From Sedimentisphaerales bacterium (GTDB taxonomy: Bacteria; Planctomycetota; Phycisphaerae; Sedimentisphaerales; SM23-30): 64,000 bases of DNA. Positions 48,428-57,300 of this stretch are shown one piece after another. The position numbers and the translations under genes were made by a program. Under the pieces are notes generated by a model that was not told where the DNA came from, ran no database searches, and saw only the letters and a program-made list of their open reading frames with translations. The stretch covers positions 33,536-97,535 of the forward strand of contig JANQJS010000024.1 of the NCBI GenBank assembly GCA_028281535.1. Reading direction: 5' to 3'. Within the stretch, counting starts at the first letter, position 1; every line of letters begins with the position of its first letter.

Positions 48428-49711
48428 GTGAAAGTAGATATTCATCCAGAAATCATTGTGCAAAGTCGATATGGTTGCTTGCAGTGCGCCAAAGGTTGTC
48501 GAAGTTTCATGGTTGGTTTGCGTGAGGGAGAAGCGGAGCATATCGAAAAATTACAAGATTGGAAAAGCGTTCTTGGTGTTGATGGTTTATTTATCCGTAC
48601 ATCAATGGCACATAAAACCAAGACGGCTCTTGCGAAACATGAAGATGGTCGATGTGTGTTTCTCGGTCAGGATAATCTGTGTGAAATTCATCGCCATCAT
48701 GGTTTGCAAGCGAAACCGTTTGCTTGCCAATTATATCCATTTGTATTATCACCTGTTGGCGGAAAAATTCGTGTTGGTTTGAGATTTGATTGTCCAGCAG
48801 TGTGTAAAAATGAAGGACGCGTTTTGAGCGATCATTATAAAGGCGTCAATGATCTCGCCAAACATTTAATCCCTTCGGGATACAAGGTTGAAAAAGCACC
48901 CTGTCCTGATTTGAAGTCGGGTGTTAAATTATCTTCGCAGCGATTTGAAGCCTTTAATGAGTCGTTAATGAAAATTGTTTCCAGCAATGCTGTACCATTA
49001 TGGCAACGGTTGCAATGGATGAGAAAATTTTTAGAACATATCGATCAGGTCAAATGGAAAAATGTTGGCGATGAAGACTTTGCCGAATTATTGAATCTGT
49101 TAGAAGGTGGTTTATTGGCAGAAATTGTCCAACAGCAGCAAAAACGCCATCAGCCAACAGTTAGAGCCAGAAAAATGATAGGGCAGATTTTCTTTCTTTT
49201 AAGTCAGCCGCCACAGCATCAAGCGTTAATGAATAATCAGGGGTATTTTAAACGAATCGCATCACGTTTAGATCAGGCCAAACAAATGAAATTAATGGGG
49301 AATTTTAATGGCCCATTACCAAAGGTTCAGCCTGATTGGCCTGTTTGTGATTTACAAGCACTAGAAAAAAGTTTTGGTTCTATTACAAAAGAGATGGATG
49401 AATTACTGACTCGTTATATGATTTGTCGAATTGGTGGTGTGAATTATTGTGGGCCCAATTTTTATCAATATTCCGTAGTGAATGGAACGCGAAGTTTGAT
49501 ATTGGGTTTAGTCACTGCTGGGTGGTTAATGCGAGTTCATGCATTAAAGTCAAATAGAGACTCTTTAAATATCGATGACACTGTCTATGCGATCATGACA
49601 ATTGATGGGAATATGGGGTACAGTAAAGCGTTGGGGATGGGGGCTGCAAAATTGCGTTTGGATTATCTTCGAGGTCACCTGGAAACATTGATTAATTGGT
49701 ATTGTACGTAA
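48428..49711 (+). CDS. YkgJ-family cysteine-cluster protein (FliB-like)
   Basis: 427 residues, GTG start. N-terminal Cys17-x2-Cys20-x3-Cys24, then CVFLGQDNLCEIHRHHGL and KPFACQLYPFVLSPVGG form the cysteine cluster typical of YkgJ and of the flagellin-lysine methylase FliB. These probably hold an iron-sulfur cluster or zinc. The C-terminal 250 residues are helical and unassigned. It lies 99 bases after the sugar operon, in the same direction, and may be cotranscribed. FliB-like function would fit a motility link but is not proven. Confidence 0.75.
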   Translation: MKVDIHPEIIVQSRYGCLQCAKGCRSFMVGLREGEAEHIEKLQDWKSVLGVDGLFIRTSMAHKTKTALAKHEDGRCVFLGQDNLCEIHRHHGLQAKPFACQLYPFVLSPVGGKIRVGLRFDCPAVCKNEGRVLSDHYKGVNDLAKHLIPSGYKVEKAPCPDLKSGVKLSSQRFEAFNESLMKIVSSNAVPLWQRLQWMRKFLEHIDQVKWKNVGDEDFAELLNLLEGGLLAEIVQQQQKRHQPTVRARKMIGQIFFLLSQPPQHQALMNNQGYFKRIASRLDQAKQMKLMGNFNGPLPKVQPDWPVCDLQALEKSFGSITKEMDELLTRYMICRIGGVNYCGPNFYQYSVVNGTRSLILGLVTAGWLMRVHALKSNRDSLNIDDTVYAIMTIDGNMGYSKALGMGAAKLRLDYLRGHLETLINWYCT

Positions 49712-49760
49712 GAGTATCATCTTCATAGTTATCGGGCCAATATTTAGTACGTAAAATACA

Positions 49761-49789
49761 TTGAAAATTTATCCCAATTTCATTATAAT
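49761..49789 (+). promoter_or_regulatory. strong promoter of the PEP-CTERM gene
   Basis: TTGAAA (49761-49766), 17 bases, and a perfect TATAAT (49784-49789). Confidence 0.7.
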
Positions 49790-49857
49790 GATCATTTCCT
49801 AAGGGGCATTATTTTCAGTAAATAATCAGAGAACGCATTGTAATGGAGAGAGAACAA

Positions 49858-50478
49858 ATGCAGATCTTGATAAAAATATCACTTATTTTATTATGCAGTT
49901 TATCTATTCAGATTGAAACCAGCCAGGCTGCTGTCGTTGGTCAGGTTGATGATTTCCAAGATGGTACATTACAAAATTGGACCAGTGGTGGTCGAAATCC
50001 AAACCCACCTGTTTTAATTAATGATGGTGGACCAAATGGTGTTGGCGATGATTATATGCAAGCGACTGCTACTGGTTCTGGTGCGGGTGGTAAGCTTGTT
50101 TTAATTAATACAACGCAATGGTTGGGTGATTATGATGCCGCTGGAATTACTGGTGTTAATTTAGATATCAATAATTTTAGTACCAATACGCTCAATATGC
50201 GATTGTTGGATACAAACGGGCCATTTAGTTTGCCTGTCACTGTTTCCGCTCAAAGTGGTTGGGTGAATATCACGATTCCTGTGCCCGCTAATTTTAATCC
50301 AACAGGTCAGTTGCGACTCATCCATGGCGTGGCCGACATCCCGGGTTCTGGTGTGGCACCAAATGTGAACGCCATCGTTGGCTTTGATAATATCCAAGCA
50401 ATACCTGAACCTGCAAGTATGTCCCTTTTGGCTTTAGGGGTATTAGGTATGATTCGTAGAAAGAAAGTGTGTCGTTAA
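49858..50478 (+). CDS. PEP-CTERM-anchored exported protein
   Basis: 206 residues from ATG 49858, with GGAGAGAG upstream (an ATG at 49843 is in frame but lies before the ribosome site). A signal peptide ILLCSLSIQIETSQA is followed by a beta-rich domain (VDDFQDGTLQNWTSGG) like carbohydrate-binding or discoidin-type modules. The C-terminus has the sorting signal IPEPASMSLLALGVLGMIRR, typical of exosortase substrates. No exosortase is in the window. The stop overlaps the convergent radical SAM stop by 4 bases. Confidence 0.9.
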   Translation: MQILIKISLILLCSLSIQIETSQAAVVGQVDDFQDGTLQNWTSGGRNPNPPVLINDGGPNGVGDDYMQATATGSGAGGKLVLINTTQWLGDYDAAGITGVNLDINNFSTNTLNMRLLDTNGPFSLPVTVSAQSGWVNITIPVPANFNPTGQLRLIHGVADIPGSGVAPNVNAIVGFDNIQAIPEPASMSLLALGVLGMIRRKKVCR

Positions 50479-52322
50479 GCGGTGTTTTTTAGCGATTCAA
50501 TATGCGGATTAATCGGTTCGTCTTTGGTATCAACGATTTTATTTAAGGTTCGGGTTTGTTTGCGATAAAGTGAAGCTCTGTTGCGTTGATCAAGATGATC
50601 CCAAGGCAGTGCTTCAGTTTCGGGTCTTTCGCGGTGTGCATACCAGGCAGGATCAATGCCATGAGTTTTGAATGCTTCTTGGTAAATATCAAAATTTAAA
50701 CACTCACTCCAGCCATCAAATATCGCACCATTTCTATAAGCTGTTTCTAATGGGTAGCTCAAACGGCGGTCTCCGCGTGCATAAATTCCTTCTAGGATGG
50801 ATGATTCAATTTCATGGAAACGCAATTTGATCGGAAGCTTAGGTTGCTCAAATTTGTAGGCATTAATGATTTGCTTTGCTTTTTTGAAATACTCAATGTC
50901 CCTCATGGCGATCCATGAAAAAGTTGTATGAGGTTTAGGCACTAACCATGAAATGGTTGCCGCAGCGTCAGCGGGACGTCCAAAAATTTCGCGGCCTAGC
51001 TGAGATACTTGAACGAGTAAGTCAACGATGCCTCTCAGGTCGTTTTCTGTTTCCCCCGGAAAACCTACCATGAAATATAGTTTGCTTCGACGCCAGCCTG
51101 CTTCATATGCGTTACGCAATGTTGCCATTAGGTCGGTGTCTGTTACTTTTTTGCCTATGGCTTTGCGTAATGAGTCACGTGCCGCTTCGACTGCAATGGT
51201 TAAACCGCCTTTGCGAACACCTTTGACATGTGTTGGTACCGCGGTTAATTGTTTATCAATACGAAGCGAAGGTAGCGATACGCTGACATTACGACCTTCA
51301 AATTTATTGTATAATGCTTCAGTTACTTCTTCCAGGTGTGGATAGTCACTCGTTGATAAGCTCAAAAGAGAAACTTCCATGTGACCAGTTGCTAGATAGC
51401 TTTGCCATGCAATGTCAACAATTTGTTCTACGCTTCGAACCTTGGTTTTTCCCTTGGTAAATCCTGCATGGCAAAACGCACATCGCATCGGACAACCTCG
51501 CATCACTTCAATTGGAATGCGATTGTGAATCACTTCCGTGTAAGGCACAACAGGTGCAATTGGGAAAGGGGCACTCGGTAAATCGTCGATTCGAGCATGT
51601 TCAAGATATTCTGGGATACCTTCAACTTTTGGCTTTATCTCTTTGAGTGTGCCATCTTCGTTGTAGCTGTCCTGATAGAATTGAGGGATATATATATATT
51701 CATAAGTCTTTGCTAAATGCAGGAGAATGTCCTGCTTCGTTTTATTTTCACTTTTGAGCTGGCGGACATCGTTGACTAGATTGATCAATGATTCTTCACC
51801 GTCGCCAAGAATCACGACGTCAACAAAATCTGCAATGGGTTCACAGCAGTCACCCATCGTGCCTCCCACAACAACGAGTGTATGGCTGTCGTTGCGATCG
51901 CAACTTCGTAGTGGTAAGCGTGATTGGTCCAGCATATAGAGTAAGTTGGAATAACTCTGCTCGTTTTGCAGGCTGATAGCCAGAATCTCAAATTCATGAA
52001 TGGGTTGTCGATTTTCCCAGGAGAATAATGGAATGTCTTCTTTTTCCATGATCTCTTTTGCATCGATCCATGGGCAGAAAACACGTTCAGCCCGGATATT
52101 CTCAAGGTCATTCAAAGCTTTGTATAGAATGGATAATCCCAGGTGGCTCATGCCGATCGCATAGGTGTCAGGAAATCCAAGTGCAACAGAGGTGTCTGTC
52201 GGTTTGATTTCTTTTTTGATCTGGTTGACTTCGCCGCCAATATATTGCGCAGGTGTTTTGACTTGTGGAAGCAACACGTGCGAAATTTTATCAGATAAGG
52301 TTTTGATATCTTGATGTTCCAT
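50475..52322 (-). CDS. TIGR03960-type radical SAM protein
   Basis: 615 residues. Binds a 4Fe-4S cluster and SAM at Cys277, Cys281 and Cys284 (GCPMRCAFCHAGF). The N-terminal part (LGFPDTYAIGMSHLGLSIL, VVVGGTMGDCCEPIAD) is a B12-binding-like fold. The family is widespread, often with a DUF2344 partner that is not visible here. Its exact product is unknown; tRNA or protein modification is commonly guessed. Gap of 53 bases to the aminotransferase upstream, so they may share a transcript. Confidence 0.92.
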   Translation of the reverse strand: MEHQDIKTLSDKISHVLLPQVKTPAQYIGGEVNQIKKEIKPTDTSVALGFPDTYAIGMSHLGLSILYKALNDLENIRAERVFCPWIDAKEIMEKEDIPLFSWENRQPIHEFEILAISLQNEQSYSNLLYMLDQSRLPLRSCDRNDSHTLVVVGGTMGDCCEPIADFVDVVILGDGEESLINLVNDVRQLKSENKTKQDILLHLAKTYEYIYIPQFYQDSYNEDGTLKEIKPKVEGIPEYLEHARIDDLPSAPFPIAPVVPYTEVIHNRIPIEVMRGCPMRCAFCHAGFTKGKTKVRSVEQIVDIAWQSYLATGHMEVSLLSLSTSDYPHLEEVTEALYNKFEGRNVSVSLPSLRIDKQLTAVPTHVKGVRKGGLTIAVEAARDSLRKAIGKKVTDTDLMATLRNAYEAGWRRSKLYFMVGFPGETENDLRGIVDLLVQVSQLGREIFGRPADAAATISWLVPKPHTTFSWIAMRDIEYFKKAKQIINAYKFEQPKLPIKLRFHEIESSILEGIYARGDRRLSYPLETAYRNGAIFDGWSECLNFDIYQEAFKTHGIDPAWYAHRERPETEALPWDHLDQRNRASLYRKQTRTLNKIVDTKDEPINPHIESLKNTA

Positions 52323-52375
52323 GTGTTGGGATTATATCCGTAGGAGATGCAAAAGTCAAAGCCGCTAAAAGGGGG

Positions 52376-53611
52376 TTAAGTCGATGATTTTGTCGTTTTT
52401 GATGAACTTTTCTTTTGCGGTTTTGATTGAGTAAATCGTTGAATCTGTCGCATGGCTTGTCGCAGACGTTGTTCATTTTCTACAATAGCGATTCGTAGAT
52501 AGCCTTCACCATTTTCGCCGAAAGCTCTTCCTGGGGCAACATTGACTTCAGCGTTCTCTAAAAGGTCGATAGCGTAGTCGAGTGTGCTCATGCCACGAAG
52601 ATGATCTTCAAGTACGCGTGTCCAGACAAACATTGATGCGCGAGGTACTTCAGTTTGCCAACCGATTTTATCAAGCCACTCGCATACCACATCGCGGCGG
52701 GAAGCATATTTTTTTGCTTGTTCTTGGACGGCTTGATCGCCATGGCGCATCGCAATAATGGCAGCAATTTGAACTGCTTGAAAATTACCATAATCGTAAT
52801 AGCCTTTAATGGTATTCAGGGCACTAATGATCTCGCGATTGCCTGCGCAAAAACCGACTCGCCACCCAGCCATATTGTAAGGTTTGCTCATCGTAGTGAA
52901 TTCAACGCCTACATCAATCGCGCCCTTGGCTGATAAAAAGCTGGGAGCTTTATAGCCATCAAAGCAGGTTTCGCCATAGGCCATATCATGAATCACTGCG
53001 AAATTATATTTTTTCGCCAAAGCAACGACTTCATCGAAGAAGCCTTCTTCAACTGTCATGGCGGTTGGGTTATGAGGATAGTTCAGCACAACTAATTTGG
53101 GTTTTGGATACAAATGTTCACAAACTTCAGCAATGCGATCAAGAAAAGCTTGATCGTTACCAAGCGGGACACTGATCACGTTGGCACCTGCAATCGCAAT
53201 CGCATACACGTGAATTGGAAAATATGGGTCGGGCACAATCGCTGTGTCACCAGGGCCAAGCATCGCCAGGCAAGCATGGCTAAAGCCTTCTTTGGAGCCG
53301 ATGCAGGTGATCACTTCTTTGTTAGGGTCTAGCGAAACATTCCAATGTCGTTCATATTTCAGGCTGACCTCTTTGCGTAAATTTGGAATTCCAATCGACA
53401 TGCTATAGCGATGGTTTCGAGGATCGCACGCCGCTTCACGTAATTTTTCCACAATAGCATCGGGCGTGGGATCCAATGGGTTGCCCATGCCTAGATCGAT
53501 AATATCAATGCCATCCTGACGTTTCTGATGTTTAAGCGTATTCAGCTTGCCCATCAGGTAGGGTGGCAATCGTTTGATTCTTGCAGAAGGTTCTGTTGCA
53601 CTATGACTCAT
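52376..53611 (-). CDS. class I/II aminotransferase, AlaC-like
   Basis: 411 residues. PLP-linking Lys243 in [14 protein letters not shown], with YPHNPTA, DMAYGET and the C-terminal [11 protein letters not shown]. Closest in pattern to the glutamate-pyruvate aminotransferase AlaC and LL-diaminopimelate aminotransferase group. A Ser/Lys-rich tail is present. It could make alanine or 2-oxo acids. Confidence 0.9.
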   Translation of the reverse strand: MSHSATEPSARIKRLPPYLMGKLNTLKHQKRQDGIDIIDLGMGNPLDPTPDAIVEKLREAACDPRNHRYSMSIGIPNLRKEVSLKYERHWNVSLDPNKEVITCIGSKEGFSHACLAMLGPGDTAIVPDPYFPIHVYAIAIAGANVISVPLGNDQAFLDRIAEVCEHLYPKPKLVVLNYPHNPTAMTVEEGFFDEVVALAKKYNFAVIHDMAYGETCFDGYKAPSFLSAKGAIDVGVEFTTMSKPYNMAGWRVGFCAGNREIISALNTIKGYYDYGNFQAVQIAAIIAMRHGDQAVQEQAKKYASRRDVVCEWLDKIGWQTEVPRASMFVWTRVLEDHLRGMSTLDYAIDLLENAEVNVAPGRAFGENGEGYLRIAIVENEQRLRQAMRQIQRFTQSKPQKKSSSKTTKSST

Positions 53612-53742
53612 TATTTTTCAGCTTTTCTTGTGAAGTTTCTCTTGGTTTCCAATCAGTTACAACGGACAGAATAAATCGAAAATCCATTGAATACCGTATT
53701 TTACATCAATTTGAGGGATTTTCCCAGCTTAAAATTATAGGC

Positions 53743-54870
53743 TTAAGCGTTGGTGATTTTATTCAAACCCAATTTTAAGGCCGCCGCCGCCGTTTCGACC
53801 TGCTGCTGGGTGAGATTATTATAGAATGGTAGTGCTATGGTTCGCTGGGAGACCGATTCAGTAATCGGGAAATCGCCCGGTTTGAAGCCAAATTTTTCGA
53901 CCATGAATGGCTGAAGATGAAGCGGGCTGAAATAGTTGCTACATCCAATGCCATGTTCTCGTAGATGATTGAGTAGTTGGTCGCGGTTTTCCTGAGTGAA
54001 ATTTTCCTGAAGACGAACCACATAGACAAACCAACTCATTTTGCAATTTTCAGGTTCTTGTGGCAGAATTAATCGATCATCGTCACCAAGGAATTCCTGA
54101 TACCAGAGCTGAACTTGCTTGCGTTTGGCAACAAATTCTTCGATACGTTTTAGTTGTACTATACCTAATGCGCAGTTAATATCAGAAAGGCGATAGTTGT
54201 AGCCCAGCCTGGCATGGGCCAGCCAGCCAGAATTTTGATCGCGGCCTTGATTGCGAAGCGAACCGCAAAGGTGAGCGACTTCTTCATCATCGGTCAGGAT
54301 AATGCCACCTTCACCGGTGGTGATTTGTTTGTTGGGATAAAATGCAAATGTACTGATATCGCCTAAGGTGCCAACTTTTTTACCATTGACCACTGAGCCT
54401 AAAGCTTCACAGGAATCTTCAACGCAATGGATTTGATGTTGACGAGTCAGTTCATAGACTTTATCAATTCCCGATGGGTTACCAAAAACTTCCACTGGAA
54501 TGACCGCTTTGGTTTTGTCATTTATTTTTTCTGAAATTTTATCAGGGTCAATATTCAAACTAACCGGGTCGATATCTACAAAGACGGGTTTAGCGTCTAC
54601 CATGAGTATGCAATTTGATGTAGCAATGAAACTAAATGGTGTCGTGATAACTTCGTCGCCTGGACCAATGCCTAAAGCGAGCATCGATAAATGTAAACCG
54701 CTGGTTCCTGAATTGACAGCAACGGCAAAGCGTCGACCGACATAATCGGCAAAAGCTGTTTCAAATTCGACTAATTTGGGGCCTAGACTTAAGGTTGTGG
54801 TATTTAAAACCCCAAGTACAGCGTCAATTTCTGCCTGCGTAATATCTGGTCCTGATAAGTTGATTTTCAT
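53743..54870 (-). CDS. DegT/DnrJ/EryC1-family sugar aminotransferase (second copy)
   Basis: 375 residues. Motifs NSGTSGLHLSMLALGIG, DEVITTPFSFIATSN, VEDSCEALGS and the Schiff-base Lys181 in FAFYPNKQITTGEGG. Much closer to the perosamine/UDP-4-amino-sugar transaminases than the cluster's copy. It is 8 kb from the glycan operon and on the opposite strand, so it may serve another sugar or the same one. A good NLRE-like start is absent; ATG at 54870 has AAAGG (CTTT on plus) upstream. Confidence 0.92.
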   Translation of the reverse strand: MKINLSGPDITQAEIDAVLGVLNTTTLSLGPKLVEFETAFADYVGRRFAVAVNSGTSGLHLSMLALGIGPGDEVITTPFSFIATSNCILMVDAKPVFVDIDPVSLNIDPDKISEKINDKTKAVIPVEVFGNPSGIDKVYELTRQHQIHCVEDSCEALGSVVNGKKVGTLGDISTFAFYPNKQITTGEGGIILTDDEEVAHLCGSLRNQGRDQNSGWLAHARLGYNYRLSDINCALGIVQLKRIEEFVAKRKQVQLWYQEFLGDDDRLILPQEPENCKMSWFVYVVRLQENFTQENRDQLLNHLREHGIGCSNYFSPLHLQPFMVEKFGFKPGDFPITESVSQRTIALPFYNNLTQQQVETAAAALKLGLNKITNA

Positions 54871-55152
54871 CTAAATTACCTTTAAATACATGGAATCATG
54901 GGAAGACGATAAGTACTTCAGTATCGCTTTTGTGGTGTTTGAAGTCAACAAGAATCTTTGTTGGCCATGACGGTAATATCGTTGTTTTAAGAGCTCTTTG
55001 TCATGAATAGAAAATAATTTGTTCTTGTTATTTTTTACCAAACGTTCATAATAGAGGCTGCTATTACCATTTCAATTAGTGTTGTTCTCCATAGGCTATA
55101 GAATTACGACGATACCCAAAATCTTGAAAAAAAAATTGAAAGGAACTCTGGT

Positions 55153-55461
55153 ATGTCACAGAGCCACAAGGACCTTGATCCGCAAACGCGTCAAGGGCTA
55201 AAGCGTTACTGGCGTGATAATCAACGAATTATCTTCATCATGTTGATCATATGGTTTGTGTTTTCATTTGTTCTGTCGATCTTTTTTGTCCGAGAATTGA
55301 ATGAATTTAAATTGGGTGGGTTCCCCTTAGGATTCTGGATTGCTCAGCAGGGAAGCATTTTTGTCTTCATCATTATGGTACTGGTCTATTGTTTTATGAT
55401 GGAATATGGGGATAAGAAATTTCATCTTGAAGAACAAAAGAAAAAGGGGGATGACGAATGA
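55153..55461 (+). CDS. DUF4212 small subunit of sodium/substrate symporter
   Basis: 102 residues with two membrane helices (IIFIMLIIWFVFSFVLSIF and IAQQGSIFVFIIMVLVYCFM), typical of the accessory subunit of the VC_2705-type symporter. It overlaps the large-subunit ATG by 4 bases. AAAGGAACT lies before the ATG. Confidence 0.92.
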   Translation: MSQSHKDLDPQTRQGLKRYWRDNQRIIFIMLIIWFVFSFVLSIFFVRELNEFKLGGFPLGFWIAQQGSIFVFIIMVLVYCFMMEYGDKKFHLEEQKKKGDDE

Positions 55462-57161
55462 GTATTCAAGTATGGACGTATATTCTCGTCGGGTTCACCT
55501 TTAGTATTTATATTGGAATCGCTATCTATACGCGTGCGCGAAGTACAAAAGGTTTTTACATTGCGGGTCACGATGTACCTGCCATATTTAATGGCATGGC
55601 AACTGGCGCAGATTGGATGAGTGCCGCATCATTTATCTCAATGGCTGGATTGATTTCGTTTATGGGCTATACAGGCTCGATCTATTTACTGGGATGGACA
55701 GGGGGCTATGTACTGCTTGCCTTGTTACTTGCTCCCTATTTACGTAAGTATGGTAAATTTACAATTCCAGAATTTGTTGGTGATCGGTATTATTCTAATT
55801 TCGCCAGGTTGGTCGCTGTCGTATGTGCACTATTTGTTTCGTTTACTTATGTAGCAGGTCAAATGCGTGGTGTGGGCCTTGTCTTCTCTCGGTTTTTAGC
55901 AGTAGACATTAATACTGGCGTTATTATTGGTATGGTGATTGTTTTTCTCTATGCGACCTTAGGTGGCATGAAGAGTATTACGTGGACTCAGGTAGCCCAG
56001 TATGTTGTATTAATTATTGCCTATTTAATTCCTGCTGTTGCCATATCCTATAATTTGACAGGGCAACCCATTCCGCAAATCGGGTTTGGATCTAAAATAA
56101 TTGATGGACCAAATGCGGGAATGTATTTGCTTCAAACCATTGATCAGTTGCATCGTGATTTAGGCTTACCAGAATATACGGCTGCTTTTGTTCCTGGTAC
56201 AAGAGCTATGGTTGATGTGTTTATGATAACCGTTGCTCTTATGGTGGGGACCGCTGGGTTGCCTCACGTTTTAATCCGATTTTATACGGTTCCATCTGTT
56301 AAAGCGGCAAGATTCAGTGCTTTTTGGGCATTGCTCTTTATCGGGATATTATATACTACAGCACCAGCGGTTGCGACATTTGCACGAGTTAATATGATAC
56401 AAACATTGCATAATGTTGCGTATGAACAAGCGCCTTCTTGGGTTAGTAATTGGGAAACAACGGGATTAATTGCATTTGAAGATAAGAATGGTGATGGGTT
56501 GATGCAATACTTTGGGAAATCAAATCCAGCCAATGAATTAATTGTCGATCAAGATATTATGGTACTAGCGAATCCTGAAATTGCTAACTTGCCAGCATGG
56601 GTTGTGGCGTTGGTAGCTGCAGGGGGATTAGCTGCGGCGTTATCTACTGCAGCCGGTTTGTTGTTAGTGATATCATCTTCTGTTTCTCATGATTTATTTA
56701 AAAGTGTTCTTAAGCCAGATATGACAGATAAGCAAGAATTACTTGCTGCGAGATTGGCTGCGACGGTGGCAGTTTTGGTTGCCGGATATTTTGGGATTAA
56801 ACCTCCTGGATTTGTAGCAGAGGTGGTAGCTTTTGCATTTGGACTAGCTGCGAGTAGTTTCTTTCCAATACTTGTGTTGGGTATTTTTAGCAAACGTGTT
56901 ACCAAAGAAGGTGCCATTGCTGGTATGTTGCTGGGAATAGCTTTTACCGCAGGATATATTGTATATTTTACTTGGATACGTCCTGATTTGAATAATCATG
57001 AAAATTGGTTATTGGGTGTGAGTCCAAAAGGAATTGGGACGATAGGTATGCTAATTAATTTTGGTGTAGCCTTAATCGTGAGTATGTTTACCAAAGCACC
57101 TCCGCAAGAGGTTCAAGAGCAGGTCGAATCCATTCGTTATCCGCGCGGCAGCGAGGTTTGA
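55458..57161 (+). CDS. sodium:solute symporter, VC_2705-type large subunit
   Basis: 567 residues, about 13 membrane helices of the SSS family. Signature FYIAGHDVPAIFNGMATGADWMS-type region, split as GHDVPAIFNGMATGADWMSA, with GTAGLPHVLIRFYTVP and AAALSTAAGLLLVISSSVSHD. A hydrophilic insert near 310-375 carries the calcium-like DKNGDGLMQYF. Probably takes up acetate or other small acids with sodium, together with the DUF4212 subunit. Confidence 0.93.
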   Translation: MSIQVWTYILVGFTFSIYIGIAIYTRARSTKGFYIAGHDVPAIFNGMATGADWMSAASFISMAGLISFMGYTGSIYLLGWTGGYVLLALLLAPYLRKYGKFTIPEFVGDRYYSNFARLVAVVCALFVSFTYVAGQMRGVGLVFSRFLAVDINTGVIIGMVIVFLYATLGGMKSITWTQVAQYVVLIIAYLIPAVAISYNLTGQPIPQIGFGSKIIDGPNAGMYLLQTIDQLHRDLGLPEYTAAFVPGTRAMVDVFMITVALMVGTAGLPHVLIRFYTVPSVKAARFSAFWALLFIGILYTTAPAVATFARVNMIQTLHNVAYEQAPSWVSNWETTGLIAFEDKNGDGLMQYFGKSNPANELIVDQDIMVLANPEIANLPAWVVALVAAGGLAAALSTAAGLLLVISSSVSHDLFKSVLKPDMTDKQELLAARLAATVAVLVAGYFGIKPPGFVAEVVAFAFGLAASSFFPILVLGIFSKRVTKEGAIAGMLLGIAFTAGYIVYFTWIRPDLNNHENWLLGVSPKGIGTIGMLINFGVALIVSMFTKAPPQEVQEQVESIRYPRGSEV

Positions 57162-57233
57162 CGGGGTTGTAAAAGCTATGTGTTATAAAAAGCTATCCTA
57201 AAAAGATTTATGGAGATAAATGTCAAACTTTTC

Positions 57234-57262
57234 TTGACGCTGAGTGCTATTTCTGGTACTGA
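57234..57262 (+). promoter_or_regulatory. candidate promoter before the ABC exporter gene
   Basis: TTGACG (57234-57239), a 17-base spacer, then TGG-TACTGA, an extended but poor -10. Confidence 0.3.
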
Positions 57263-57300
57263 TAGCCCTTTGAAATAACCTAAGAGGAGCTAAACAGCGA

